DNA of 64,000 nucleotides from the NCBI RefSeq assembly GCF_030547005.1, contig NZ_JAUOPN010000002.1:124001-188000 (forward strand). Direction: 5' to 3'. Under the pieces are notes generated by a model. The model was not told where the DNA came from and made no database searches. It saw only the letters and a program-made list of their open reading frames with translations. Both the position numbers and the translations under genes were made by a program. The stretch is from Maribacter sp. 1_MG-2023. Lineage in GTDB: Bacteria; Bacteroidota; Bacteroidia; Flavobacteriales; Flavobacteriaceae. This document shows, one piece after another, positions 17,657 to 27,572 of the stretch (position 1 is the stretch's first letter; every line of letters starts with the position of its first letter).

Positions 17657-18581
17657 CTTCAAATTTTGAATTTGTGTTTGCTTTATAATCAATGTCAAAA
17701 GTATTGTCATACTCTTGATCGAAATCTTGCCCTGCAAATTTATAGCTGAGCATTTTATAATATAATTTTGCCGCCAAGAAATCTGACGATTTATCGTTCT
17801 TGTTCGGACAAAGTTCTACGATGTCAAAACCTACTACATTCTTATCTTCAAAAACCTGTTTTAAGAATTCCATAGTTTCATACCAAAGTAATCCGCCTGG
17901 TTCTGGAGTTCCTGTAGAAGGCATAATAGAAGGGTCAAAAGCATCTAGATCAAACGTAATAAATACATTTTCTGTCATTGCTTCAATTACCTTATCTGAC
18001 CAATATTCATCGGCTACCATTTCATGTGCAAAGAATGTTTTTTCTTCATCCATTACCGTTTTTTCAATAATATCCATAGAACGAATACCTACCTGCACCA
18101 AATTAGTAGTTTGGCTTGCCTCATATACTGCACAAGCATGATTATACTTGGTACCTTCATATGATTCTCTTAAATCTGCATGTGCATCTATCTGCAATAC
18201 GGTTAAGTTGTCAAAACATTCATTAAAAGCACGAATAGATCCTATAGAAATTGAATGTTCACCTCCAAAAAGGGTAACAAATTTATTACGTTTAATAAAG
18301 TCTTTAGTAATAGCATGAACTTCATTAACCATTGCCTCTGGCGAACTGTTTTCGGTTATAGGCTCAGTTAAATGAATACCTTGTTTGTAAACCTCAGAAT
18401 CAGTTTCAATGTCATACAATTCCATGTTTTCAGAAGCTTCTAAAAAAGCTTCTGGACCTTTGTCTGCTCCTTTACCCCAAGTACTGGTTCCGTCATAAGG
18501 AACAGGTATCAAGATAATTTTCGATTTTTCTAGTTGTGCGAATTCATCGGAAATACCGGCATAATTCTTAGATGTACTCAT
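17643..18581 (-). CDS. speB: Agmatinase
   Basis: 312 residues of the ureohydrolase family. The dinuclear manganese ligands are in GGEHSIS, DAHADLRESYEG and FDLDAFDPS, all intact; GTGTPEPGG-like sequence follows. Agmatinase hydrolyses agmatine to putrescine and urea. The alternatives, arginase or formiminoglutamase, are less likely because arginine decarboxylase is the next gene upstream and a putrescine-using enzyme overlaps downstream. The C-terminal 20 residues are acidic. Cytoplasmic. Confidence 0.9.
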   Translation of the reverse strand: MSTSKNYAGISDEFAQLEKSKIILIPVPYDGTSTWGKGADKGPEAFLEASENMELYDIETDSEVYKQGIHLTEPITENSSPEAMVNEVHAITKDFIKRNKFVTLFGGEHSISIGSIRAFNECFDNLTVLQIDAHADLRESYEGTKYNHACAVYEASQTTNLVQVGIRSMDIIEKTVMDEEKTFFAHEMVADEYWSDKVIEAMTENVFITFDLDAFDPSIMPSTGTPEPGGLLWYETMEFLKQVFEDKNVVGFDIVELCPNKNDKSSDFLAAKLYYKMLSYKFAGQDFDQEYDNTFDIDYKANTNSKFEDDED

Positions 18582-18674
18582 GATATATTAGCTATTGTTA
18601 AGTGGTTCTTTAGTACTATTTTTAATTCTATATACGTAATTCTATCTGTATCGGTCTTTGCAGCCAAATTATTT

Positions 18675-20087
18675 TTATTCATCGTCAGTAGTTACATCGT
18701 AGCCTAAAATACCAAGCAAATCTTCTGCCTTTTGCTGAGCTCTAAATTGTTTGTAAGTGAAGTTACCGTTTTCATCTTTATCAATCAATATATGTTTTGG
18801 CTGCGGAATTAAGCAGTGTTGTAAACCGCCATACCCACCAATAGACTCTTGATAAGCACCTGTATTGAAAAAGCCGATATACAATGGCTTTTCCTTTTTA
18901 TACTTAGGCAAATAAATTGCGTTCATGTTTTGCTCGCTATTATAGTAATCATCACTATCACAGGTCAATCCGCCTAACAATACACGCTCGTACTCATCGT
19001 TCCAACGGTTAATTGGTAACATGATAAATCTTTTATTGATTGCCCAAGTATCTGGTAACGTAGTAATGAAAGACGAATCTATCATATTCCATTTTTCACG
19101 ATCGTTCTGCTGCTTCTGGTATAAAATCTCATATATAGCACCACCACTTTCACCTACGGTGAAACTACCAAATTCAGTAAAAATATGAGGCACAGGCACA
19201 TCTGCTTCTGAACATGTAATATTGATCTGATTTAAAATCTCATTGATCATATATTGGTAATCGTATTCGAAAGCCAATGAGTTTTTAATAGGAAAGCCAC
19301 CGCCAATATTTAAGCTATCTAATGAAGGGCACATTTTCTTTAAACGTACATATACTTTTAAGCATTTTACAAGCTCGTTCCAGTAGTACGCATTATCACG
19401 AATACCCGTATTTATGAAAAAGTGAAGCATTTTAAGTTCAACCTTATCATTATCTTTTATTTGATTTTCGTAAAAAGGAACAATATTCTTGTAGCCAATA
19501 CCTAAACGAGAAGTATAAAACTCAAATTTTGGCTCTTCTTCTGATGCTATACGAATACCAACTTTGAACGTATCGTTGATAGCATCTGACAACAAATCTA
19601 TTTCTTCGTAATTATCAATAATAGGTACACAGTTTTGGTGACCGTTATTGATTAATCTAGCAATATTGTCAATGTATTTCTCACGTTTGAAACCGTTACA
19701 GATTACGTACGTTTGATCCGTCAACTTACCATCTGCTTTTAGTTTTTCGATAATATTAATATCGAAAGCAGAAGAGGTTTCCATATGAATCTCGTTTTTA
19801 AGAGCTTCATGCATTACATGTTGAAAATGAGAGCTTTTTGTACAATAGCAATAATGGTATTTACCTTTATAATTATTCTTTTCTATTGCATTTGCGAACC
19901 AATTTTTGGCTCTCAAAATATTTTCAGAAATTTTTGGGAGATACGTAAATTTCAACGGACTGCCATATTGTTGAACCAAATCGTTCAAAGGTATGCCGTG
20001 AAATTGTAAGTGTTCACCATCTAAATTAAACTCTTCTTGAGGGAAATAGTAAGTTTGATCAATAAGATCAATGTATTTGGTATTCAT
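18675..20087 (-). CDS. speA: Arginine decarboxylase (PLP, alanine-racemase-fold type)
   Basis: 470 residues. An alanine-racemase-type PLP barrel is seen: the PLP Lys lies in CYCTKSSHFQHV (near residue 82), a glycine-rich phosphate-binding segment in NIGGGFPIKN, and GESGGAIYEILY closer to the C-terminus. The enzyme is shorter than the roughly 630-residue biosynthetic arginine decarboxylase of E. coli and fits the compact variant of Bacteroidota. It makes agmatine for SpeB, 93 bases downstream. A TACATTTA-like -7 element lies upstream of the start at about 20127. First gene of the polyamine row. Confidence 0.87.
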   Translation of the reverse strand: MNTKYIDLIDQTYYFPQEEFNLDGEHLQFHGIPLNDLVQQYGSPLKFTYLPKISENILRAKNWFANAIEKNNYKGKYHYCYCTKSSHFQHVMHEALKNEIHMETSSAFDINIIEKLKADGKLTDQTYVICNGFKREKYIDNIARLINNGHQNCVPIIDNYEEIDLLSDAINDTFKVGIRIASEEEPKFEFYTSRLGIGYKNIVPFYENQIKDNDKVELKMLHFFINTGIRDNAYYWNELVKCLKVYVRLKKMCPSLDSLNIGGGFPIKNSLAFEYDYQYMINEILNQINITCSEADVPVPHIFTEFGSFTVGESGGAIYEILYQKQQNDREKWNMIDSSFITTLPDTWAINKRFIMLPINRWNDEYERVLLGGLTCDSDDYYNSEQNMNAIYLPKYKKEKPLYIGFFNTGAYQESIGGYGGLQHCLIPQPKHILIDKDENGNFTYKQFRAQQKAEDLLGILGYDVTTDDE

Positions 20088-20570
20088 GAAATTGAATATT
20101 AAATAATAATGAAATATGATTATGATAAATGTAGTAACTAGCCTAGATACTTAAAGTTAAGAAAACGTAACTATTTTAAGTAGGATATCACACCAGAATT
20201 TGCTTCTGAGTAGTAGGAATAAAAAAGTAATCATGCTGACTTTGCATGATTGTAGAATATGAGTTGGAAGCTTGCTTAACTAATCGGCAACCTATCTTAT
20301 AAGCCATTTGAGAAAAATACTTCCAATTTCCCTCAAACCCGAACATAGAATAACGATACATAATGTTCAGCTAAAAGCTTGAAATATCTAACACACAAAG
20401 TTGTATCTTAAGACAGGACAAATGAAATCAAAAAAAATGAAAAAACAAGCATTTTTATTTTTTTTACGATAATTAACATTTTTTAAGAAAATCAATTCAA
20501 AAATGGTATAAAATAAAATATAAATAACTTATTTCCAATTGATTATAAAATTCATTAGCAACTAATAAAA
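20088..20570. other. Intergenic region upstream of speA and of a secreted-protein gene
   Basis: 483 bases between divergent genes. It is strongly AT-rich near 20430-20560. I see no gene, tRNA or clear inverted repeat; both promoters must lie here but no perfect TAnnTTTG stands out. Confidence 0.5.
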
Positions 20571-21320
20571 ATGAAAAAATCTTACTTAAAACTTCTACAA
20601 TCGTCTCTATTTTTATTTTTCGGCGTTAGTTTAGTTTCATACGGTCAAATTCCGTGTGGAGTCTATGTAGATACCATTCAAAATAATGGTTCAAAAACGG
20701 TGCATCAGGTAAAGGTAAACGACGACCATTTTGTTTACAATGAATATGAAATTGAACCAGCAAAATTCATAAAAACCATTGGCGGATTTTTTCAAATTGA
20801 AAAAAAGGCATCGAATAACTTATTGGTTGCATTGTTGGAATTCAATTCTAATTTTAAGAATGATACTTTAAGAAAATTATCTATCCCAGTAGAAATGGAC
20901 GGTGAAAATCTAAAAATGAATTGGAATCAAAAACTGACATTAACACCCCTTGATGCTACAACACAAGATTTAGAAGGTGCTTGGCTTTTTGCAACTAGAG
21001 GACCAGATACCGGTCAGGAACGAAGAGGAAAAGAAAACACAAGAAAAACATTAAAACTATTAATGGATAATACATTTCAATGGATAGCCTATGACACCGA
21101 ATCTTTTCGATTTTCAGGAACTGGCGGCGGCACCTACTCAGCTAAAAATGGGATATATAAAGAACAAATAGAATTCTTCTCTAAAGACAATACTAGAGTT
21201 GGCGCACAATTAGAATTTAATTATAAACTTGAAGGTGATGACTGGCACCATACAGGTAAAAACAGCAAAGGGGAGCCTATGTATGAAATATGGAGCAAAA
21301 GAATAATAACTGGATCATAA
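20571..21320 (+). CDS. Secreted protein of unknown function
   Basis: 249 residues with a signal peptide (about 1-25, ending SYGQ). The mature part reads as two beta-rich halves: residues about 28-125 and a lipocalin-like half at about 130-249, with LEGAWLFATRGPDTGQ followed by repeated strands and a terminal WSK motif. No catalytic residues are recognised. It resembles the small family often labelled 'membrane or secreted protein' in flavobacteria. It stands alone on the plus strand. Confidence 0.6.
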   Translation: MKKSYLKLLQSSLFLFFGVSLVSYGQIPCGVYVDTIQNNGSKTVHQVKVNDDHFVYNEYEIEPAKFIKTIGGFFQIEKKASNNLLVALLEFNSNFKNDTLRKLSIPVEMDGENLKMNWNQKLTLTPLDATTQDLEGAWLFATRGPDTGQERRGKENTRKTLKLLMDNTFQWIAYDTESFRFSGTGGGTYSAKNGIYKEQIEFFSKDNTRVGAQLEFNYKLEGDDWHHTGKNSKGEPMYEIWSKRIITGS

Positions 21321-21479
21321 AGAAAACAGGACTATTTAATGATTAATAACCCAATAATTCAGCCAATGATTACTGGTTTATAATTATCAAACTATAGAAT
21401 GGACACCGTTTATCGAAAATAACTTTAGATGAAGGTTGCCCTGCCATACTTTTTATAGTTTAGCTGAAAATTCCTACTT

Positions 21480-21572
21480 ATGTCTAATTATATTAATCTT
21501 TTCGGATTTTTCGCAATTTGTTTAATAGTTGCCTTTTTAGTGGTATTCCTTTTTAGCGAAAACAAAAATTAG
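21480..21572 (+). CDS. Possible 30-residue single-pass membrane microprotein
   Basis: ATG at 21480, stop TAG at 21570-21572. The peptide is nearly one hydrophobic helix (residues about 6-25: INLFGFFAICLIVAFLVV) flanked by short polar ends (MSNY and SENKN). The surrounding 485-base stretch has no other gene. A short open frame is easily found by chance in AT-rich DNA, so this is only a candidate, supported by its clean membrane-helix composition. Confidence 0.3.
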   Translation: MSNYINLFGFFAICLIVAFLVVFLFSENKN

Positions 21573-21620
21573 GTCAGCAAGATCAACTGTATATAAAAGC
21601 ATTGATCATCACTATAGGGC

Positions 21621-21650
21621 AAAAAAAAGCCGATTGCATAAATCGGCTTT
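21621..21650 (-). terminator. Terminator of the RidA-like gene
   Basis: AAAGCCGATT / AATCGGCTTT arms (21626-21635 and 21641-21650). The eight-A run on the left gives a T-tract on the minus strand, so it ends the minus-strand gene at 21806. Confidence 0.8.
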
Positions 21651-21805
21651 ACCAAACTAACTCAAAATATGAACGTATCCTTTTTTAAGGGCGTTACAAA
21701 ATTATAGCTCTTGCTTCTTTTCAAAGTGAGTTATACGTAAACAATCTGTTACTAAATTGATTTGCTATTAAAAAACATTTACTACTAGAATCAATTATAA
21801 TTCAA

Positions 21806-22378
21806 TTACTCATACACCTCAACAACCATCTCTACCTCAACAGCCATATTTCCAGGTAAAGACCCCATGCCTACTGCAGCACGTGCATGTTTTCCTTTTT
21901 CTCCAAAAACTGCAACCATTAAATCTGAATATCCGTTAATAACTTTAGAGTGATCCTTAAAATCTGGTGAGGCATTGACCATGCCATGTACGCTTACAAT
22001 CCTTTTTACTTTGTTAAGATTGCCAAGTTCTGCTTTCAAAACCGACAACTGATTAATACCTACCTCTCGAGCAGCTTGATAACCTTGATCAATAGTTAAG
22101 CTATCGCCTAGCTTCCCACTAATATTTTCACCATTAGCCTGTTTTGGACCTTTACCCGCTAAAAATAAAAGATTGCCTGTTCTTGCCGCATGTACATAAT
22201 TTGCAACTGGTGTACCTTGATCGCGTAATACAATCCCTAAACTATCTAAAACAGCTTCTGGGTTATAATTAGTGTCCGCATGAGCACTTGTAGTTTCATT
22301 TTCTGTCTTAGCTGGCTTATTTACATCGCCACAACTCAGTACAACAGTGGCTAAAAGCATTAAAACGCAATATTTCAT
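21806..22378 (-). CDS. RidA-family protein, exported as a lipoprotein
   Basis: 190 residues. A signal peptide with lipobox VLSC (Cys near 16) precedes a linker and a RidA/YjgF/Rid domain (about 48-190). The domain has the expected pattern: GNLLFLAGKGP, REVGINQLSVLKAELGNLNKVKRIV, and HARAAVGMGSLPGNMAVEVEM, with Arg in the HARAA position equivalent to the Arg that binds carboxylates. Classic RidA is cytosolic and hydrolyses reactive imines, so an exported copy probably acts on a different substrate. Convergent with nothing; it ends at its own terminator. Confidence 0.8.
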   Translation of the reverse strand: MKYCVLMLLATVVLSCGDVNKPAKTENETTSAHADTNYNPEAVLDSLGIVLRDQGTPVANYVHAARTGNLLFLAGKGPKQANGENISGKLGDSLTIDQGYQAAREVGINQLSVLKAELGNLNKVKRIVSVHGMVNASPDFKDHSKVINGYSDLMVAVFGEKGKHARAAVGMGSLPGNMAVEVEMVVEVYE

Positions 22379-22617
22379 AGTTTTTAAATTATAGGTGGAT
22401 ATTTAAGACTACAAGGTACCTAATAGTTCATTATCAACACAATACCTCTAAAACCGAAATATATCACATTGCATAAAAAACATCAAAAATTGTATAAACA
22501 TTATTTTTTGTGCTTTCTGTCGCACTTTAGGTATCATTTTACTAAAAAAGCACTGTTATTATTTCATTTTTATTAGTTTAGCAAATTATGCAAAACAACA
22601 ACTAAATCAATTTAAAT

Positions 22618-23862
22618 ATGGACAGTTCTAACTCAACTTCTAAAGTAAATGCGAATAGGCTCTTTTATGCCAGCTGTTTCGCATTAATTACCACGGCATT
22701 CTCTTTTGCCATAGCGGCAGGTATATTAGACCAATTAAAAACAGAATTAGAATTAAGCGCTAGTCAAGCGGGACTTATAACCTCTATGTGGTTTTTAGGT
22801 TTCCCAATTGCCATGGTAATCGGTGGCTTGATTTATCATAAAGTAGGTGGTAAAGTAATTATGCAATTTGCATTTTTTGCGCATGCCGTTGGTATTTTAC
22901 TATTGATTTTTTCTGGAAGTTATATGGGACTTTTAGTAGCTAACTTATTAATAGGACTTGGTAACGGCTGTACCGAAGCTGCTTGTAACCCAATGATTGC
23001 AGATGCTTATAAAGGCAATAGAATGAGTACGATGCTTAACAGGTTTCACATGTGGTTTCCTGGCGGTATTGCCGTAGGTAGCTTGTTATCTGGTTTTATG
23101 ACAGATATGGGTATCATTGGTCAGAGCCAAGTATGGTTGCTATTAATACCGGCTGTTATTTATGCGTTTTTATTTTATGGTCAAACTTGGCCAAAAGCTA
23201 AAATTGAAGAAGCTGCAACAATTAGCGGAAACTTAAAAGGTATGTTTACTCCCCTATTCTTATTTATAGGAATATGTATGGCACTTACTGCAATTTCTGA
23301 ATTTGGACCAAACCAATGGGTAGGTCTTATTCTTTCTAAAAGTGGTGCTGAACCAACTTTAATTTTAGCATTGACTGCAGGGTTAATGGCTGTAGCACGT
23401 TTCTTTGGAGGCAGCATGGTAGCAAAATTCAACCAAACCGGAGTTCTTTTAGGTTCTGCTGTTTTAGCAACTTTAGGAATCTATTTATTTAGCACACAAA
23501 CAGGAGCTATGGCTTATGTTGCTGCTGTAATATTTGCATTGGGTGTCGCTTACTTCTGGCCTAACATGATTGGTTTAGCTGCAACAAAAACACCGAAAAC
23601 GGGTGCCTTAGGTATGTCTATCATTGGCGCAATAGGTATGTTCTCATCTTCTATCTTTCAACCGATTATTGGTGGTTGGATCGATGCTGACAGAGCAACG
23701 GCTGAAGCACAAGGATTTACAGGTGATGAATTAGAATTAGTTTCTGGTCAAGAAACCTTAGGTACTATGGTTTTGTTTCCTGCTATCTTAATAGTTCTAT
23801 TTACCATTTTATATTTCTGGCTAAAGAATAAAGAAAGTAATATAGAAGTTGCCGCAGCGTAA
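22618..23862 (+). CDS. MFS transporter (sugar-porter-like)
   Basis: 414 residues with about 12 membrane segments in two six-helix halves. The first half shows the MFS loop-2/3 type motif GGLIYHKVGGKVIM. A loop with GNGCTEAACNPMIAD lies between helices 4 and 5, and a similar charged loop is seen in the second half (AVARFFGGSMVAK). The layout resembles the fucose/glucose:H+ group (FHS type), but the substrate cannot be set. No binding protein or enzyme gene is directly adjacent, and it forms a single transcript that ends in a terminator convergent with the mutase genes. Confidence 0.75.
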   Translation: MDSSNSTSKVNANRLFYASCFALITTAFSFAIAAGILDQLKTELELSASQAGLITSMWFLGFPIAMVIGGLIYHKVGGKVIMQFAFFAHAVGILLLIFSGSYMGLLVANLLIGLGNGCTEAACNPMIADAYKGNRMSTMLNRFHMWFPGGIAVGSLLSGFMTDMGIIGQSQVWLLLIPAVIYAFLFYGQTWPKAKIEEAATISGNLKGMFTPLFLFIGICMALTAISEFGPNQWVGLILSKSGAEPTLILALTAGLMAVARFFGGSMVAKFNQTGVLLGSAVLATLGIYLFSTQTGAMAYVAAVIFALGVAYFWPNMIGLAATKTPKTGALGMSIIGAIGMFSSSIFQPIIGGWIDADRATAEAQGFTGDELELVSGQETLGTMVLFPAILIVLFTILYFWLKNKESNIEVAAA

Positions 23863-23879
23863 CCACTATAATTGACATA

Positions 23880-23917
23880 AAAAAAATGCCGAGCAATTGA
23901 ATTGCTCGGCATTTTTT
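23880..23917. terminator. Bidirectional terminator between MFS gene and mutase operon
   Basis: AAAAAATGCCGAGCAAT / ATTGCTCGGCATTTTTT, a long perfect stem with a two- to three-base loop. Confidence 0.9.
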
Positions 23918-23937
23918 ATTTGATTTAATATCAGTGT

Positions 23938-26100
23938 TTACTCTAAAAGTAATTCTAACAATTGTATGGCTGCATCACTAATTTTAGTACCTGGACCAAA
24001 TACTGCTGTAGCACCAGCTTCCTTTAGAAAATCATAATCTTGTTTCGGTATTACTCCCCCAACAATGACCATAATATCTTCGCGACCGTAGCTTTTAAGT
24101 TCTTTAACTACTTCTGGTACTAATGTTTTATGTCCGCCAGCAAGCGATGATATTCCTAAAATATGCACATCATTTTCTACTGCCTGTTTAGCTGTTTCTT
24201 TCGGAGTTTGAAAAAGCGGACCAATATCTACATCAAATCCTAGATCGGCATAGCCTGTAGCCACAACTTTTGCACCGCGATCATGACCATCCTGCCCCAT
24301 TTTGGCGACCATAATACGTGGTCTACGACCATCTTTTTCTGCAAACTGATCAGCTAGCTCCTGTGCTCTCTTAAAACTTGAATCATCTTTTATTTCTCTT
24401 GAATACACACCTGTAAATGAATTTATAATTGCCTTATGTCTACCAAATGCCTCTTCCAAAGCACTACTTATTTCACCTAAAGTGGCTCTTTCTCTTGCGG
24501 CACCTACTGCTAAAGCTAATAAATTTTCTTGCGAATCGCCATCTTCAAGTTTAGTTTTAGCCTCTATAGTAAGTGCCTTCAACTTTTCATGAACTACAGC
24601 TGTATTTCTACTTTTCTTTATTTCATCTAATCGCTGTAATTGCTGTCTACGAACTTCTTTATTATCAACTTCCAAAATTTGAAGCTCATCTTCTTCGGTC
24701 AATTGATATTTATTGACGCCTACAATTACATCTTGCTGACTATCTATACGTGCCTGTTTTCTAGCGGCAGCTTCTTCAATTCTAGTTTTAGGAATACCGG
24801 TTTCAATCGCCTTGGTCATACCACCAAGACTCTCAACCTCTTCCATTAGTTCCCAAGCCTTATGCACCAACTCATCCGTAAGTTTCTCTACATAATAACT
24901 ACCTGCCCATGGGTCTACGGTCTTGGTTATATTCGTTTCTTGTTGAAGATATATCTGAGTTTCTCTAGCAATACGCGCAGAGAAATCTGTAGGCAACGCT
25001 ATTGCCTCATCTAAAGCATTTGTATGTAGGCTTTGCGTACCGCCAAAAACGGCTGCAGAGGCTTCTATAGTCGTTCTTGCTACATTGTTAAATGGATCTT
25101 GCTCTGTAAGGCTCCAACCACTAGTTTGGCAATGCGTTCTTAGCATCAACGATTTTTCGTTCTTCGGATTGAATTCTTTCACCACTTTTGCCCAAAGCAT
25201 TCTTGCTGCCCGCATTTTAGCAATCTCCATAAAGTGATTCATGCCTATTCCCCAGAAAAAGGAAAGTCTCGGTGCAAAATCATCAATCTGTAATCCCGCT
25301 TTTATTCCTGTTCTAATATATTCTAATCCGTCAGAAAGTGTATACGCCAACTCTAAATGAGCCGGGGCTCCAGCTTCGTGCATATGGTACCCAGAAATAC
25401 TAATACTATTAAATTTAGGCATGTGTTTACTGGTATACTCAAATATATCTGCCACTAATTGCATAGACGGTTTTGGCGGGTAGATATAAGTGTTACGCAC
25501 CATAAATTCCTTAAGAATGTCATTCTGTATGGTACCCGCTAGCTTATCTAACGAAACACCTTGCTCTTCGGCTGCCACAATATAAAATGCCATAATTGGC
25601 AATACCGCACCGTTCATGGTCATAGAAACAGACATTTCGTTTAGAGGAATACCATCGAAGAGTACTTTCATATCTTCAACACTATCTATGGCAACCCCTG
25701 CTTTACCAACATCGCCCACTACTCTTTCATGATCACTATCGTAACCTCTGTGGGTAGGTAAATCAAAGGCGACCGATAATCCCTTCTGACCTGCATTTAA
25801 ATTCTTTCTATAAAACTCATTACTTTCTTTAGCTGTTGAAAATCCTGCATATTGTCTAATAGTCCACGGGCGTAATACATACATGGTTGAATATGGTCCA
25901 CGTAAAAATGGCGGTATACCTGCAGCAAAATTTAAATGCTCGATATCAGCTATATCCTCTTTAGCATATTTGTTTTTTAATGAAATTGTTTCGGCCGTAG
26001 TAAATGTTGATTCTTCTGTTTCTGAAATACTATTCTTATGAACATTACCAGATAATACCGAATCATTCAATTGAATATGTTGCAAATCTTTTCTACTCAT
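23938..26100 (-). CDS. scpA: Methylmalonyl-CoA mutase large (catalytic) subunit
   Basis: 720 residues: a TIM-barrel substrate domain (about 40-560) and a C-terminal cobalamin-binding domain. The B12 motif DxHxxG is intact in [15 protein letters not shown] (His is the lower axial ligand), with [12 protein letters not shown] and [10 protein letters not shown] beyond it. It converts (R)-methylmalonyl-CoA to succinyl-CoA. It overlaps the small-subunit gene by 8 bases, giving an a/b heterodimer typical of bacteria. With the carboxylase genes at 40-44 kb it covers most of the propionyl-CoA route; the epimerase is not present here. Confidence 0.95.
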   Translation of the reverse strand: MSRKDLQHIQLNDSVLSGNVHKNSISETEESTFTTAETISLKNKYAKEDIADIEHLNFAAGIPPFLRGPYSTMYVLRPWTIRQYAGFSTAKESNEFYRKNLNAGQKGLSVAFDLPTHRGYDSDHERVVGDVGKAGVAIDSVEDMKVLFDGIPLNEMSVSMTMNGAVLPIMAFYIVAAEEQGVSLDKLAGTIQNDILKEFMVRNTYIYPPKPSMQLVADIFEYTSKHMPKFNSISISGYHMHEAGAPAHLELAYTLSDGLEYIRTGIKAGLQIDDFAPRLSFFWGIGMNHFMEIAKMRAARMLWAKVVKEFNPKNEKSLMLRTHCQTSGWSLTEQDPFNNVARTTIEASAAVFGGTQSLHTNALDEAIALPTDFSARIARETQIYLQQETNITKTVDPWAGSYYVEKLTDELVHKAWELMEEVESLGGMTKAIETGIPKTRIEEAAARKQARIDSQQDVIVGVNKYQLTEEDELQILEVDNKEVRRQQLQRLDEIKKSRNTAVVHEKLKALTIEAKTKLEDGDSQENLLALAVGAARERATLGEISSALEEAFGRHKAIINSFTGVYSREIKDDSSFKRAQELADQFAEKDGRRPRIMVAKMGQDGHDRGAKVVATGYADLGFDVDIGPLFQTPKETAKQAVENDVHILGISSLAGGHKTLVPEVVKELKSYGREDIMVIVGGVIPKQDYDFLKEAGATAVFGPGTKISDAAIQLLELLLE

Positions 26101-27466
26101 GAGATAAACGGTTTTGCTCTAGTTCTTCTGCCAATCGTTTTTCGATAATCGGAGTAATCAATGTTTTTCGAGGATTCTTTTTTACGAAAGGGTATAGTTC
26201 TATTTCTTGCGCCATTTTATCATTCTCATTCTGAAATGCATTAGAACCTACCAAAACTGTTTTCTTTGTATTGAATTTCTCTTGTTGTTTTTGAGCACTA
26301 TCAGCAATTCTATTCTGAATCGTATGATTTTTTAGTTGTTTTAAGAATCCGCCATCCTTTTCAATTGCCTTGAACAAAATCAACGCTTTCTCAGCTAATT
26401 GTGTGCTTATTGTTTCAATATAGTAACTACCTTCTGCCGGGTTTTCTACTTTATCAAAATAGCTTTCTTCTTTTAATAGAATAAGCTGATTAAAAGCTAT
26501 ACGTTCTGCAAAATCATTATCCTTTTTATATTCTGAATTATAATTTAAATTAAAAACCGAATTTGACCCACCTAGTACGGCAGACATACATTCAGTAGTA
26601 GTTCTAAGCAAGTTTACATTATAATCGTAAATGGTTTTATTTCGTCTAGAAGGTTGCGTGGTAATGTGACATGAAATAGAAATATCATATGCTTGGGCAA
26701 GAACGCTCCAAAGATTACGCAACGCTTTTATCTTAGCAATTTCAAAGAAATAATTACCACCTACCGCTACCTTAAAATCAATACTTTTAAGATTAGCAAG
26801 TTTTCCGCTCTCTTGTAAAATATTTAAATATTCATTGGCATGAGATAAGGCATTTGCCAATTGTTGCACCATATCTGCACCAGCATTTTGATAGAGAGAA
26901 ACATCTACACTCAATAAGTTGTCAATATTAAGTGCTGCTAAATCATTAACAAGATTAATATCTGAAGGCATAGATTCATACCAGTTCCCTGATTTTGCCA
27001 AGTGACCGATTGGATCAATTTGAAAATGTATTTTATTAGATTCAGTAACCCTACTAAGAATTTTAGTTATATAATCTTGAGACAAAAATTGCATATCAAA
27101 ATATACATTGACCGCATTTAAATCAATATTGTTCAAAATAACCGAACCATCTACTTCATCAGTCGGAATAACAAACCGAATAGCTTCAGCTCCTTTGTCT
27201 ATATATTTTAGCGCCTTTTCATTAGCCATTATAGCATTACCAGCGTAGATAACCTGACCAATATTCCAAGAAGTAATAAGAGAAGAAGTAACTGTTATGT
27301 GCTCTAAATCTTCGGCATGGTAAAAAGGTTTTACCTTAATACCTTCAGGAGAATTCCATACCACTTCTTCGTTATAATCTTTCCCCTTTAAATCATATTG
27401 AATTTTCAGTTTCCATTCTTTTTCAGAAACGGGATCGAAATTTTCAAATAAGGTCTTACCCTTCAT
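26093..27466 (-). CDS. mutA: Methylmalonyl-CoA mutase small subunit
   Basis: 457 residues. It is related to the catalytic domain of the large subunit but lacks the cobalamin-binding domain and its DxHxxG motif, which is the normal state of the non-catalytic small subunit. Segments such as [27 protein letters not shown] and [12 protein letters not shown] align with the mutase barrel. It is expressed first and overlaps the large-subunit gene by 8 bases. A TATCTTTG element lies about 70 bases upstream on the minus strand. Confidence 0.9.
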   Translation of the reverse strand: MKGKTLFENFDPVSEKEWKLKIQYDLKGKDYNEEVVWNSPEGIKVKPFYHAEDLEHITVTSSLITSWNIGQVIYAGNAIMANEKALKYIDKGAEAIRFVIPTDEVDGSVILNNIDLNAVNVYFDMQFLSQDYITKILSRVTESNKIHFQIDPIGHLAKSGNWYESMPSDINLVNDLAALNIDNLLSVDVSLYQNAGADMVQQLANALSHANEYLNILQESGKLANLKSIDFKVAVGGNYFFEIAKIKALRNLWSVLAQAYDISISCHITTQPSRRNKTIYDYNVNLLRTTTECMSAVLGGSNSVFNLNYNSEYKKDNDFAERIAFNQLILLKEESYFDKVENPAEGSYYIETISTQLAEKALILFKAIEKDGGFLKQLKNHTIQNRIADSAQKQQEKFNTKKTVLVGSNAFQNENDKMAQEIELYPFVKKNPRKTLITPIIEKRLAEELEQNRLSHE

Positions 27467-27535
27467 ACAAGACGGAGTTTAATTAAAAAACAAGTTCGTT
27501 TAATGTGCATTGAAAATGTATCAAACACAGTCTTT

Positions 27536-27543
27536 CAAAGATA
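27536..27543 (-). promoter_or_regulatory. Bacteroidota-type -7 promoter of the mutase operon
   Basis: CAAAGATA on the plus strand is TATCTTTG on the minus strand, matching TAnnTTTG; it lies 70 bases upstream of mutA. Confidence 0.55.
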
Positions 27544-27572
27544 CGATAAGTAAATTGTGTTCTAAAAAGTTC

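Noticed and set aside
17657..17737. Upstream start for the deoxyhypusine-synthase-like gene
   Set aside because: The added 27 residues fall inside the agmatinase coding region and do not match the family start; ATG at 17656 fits better.
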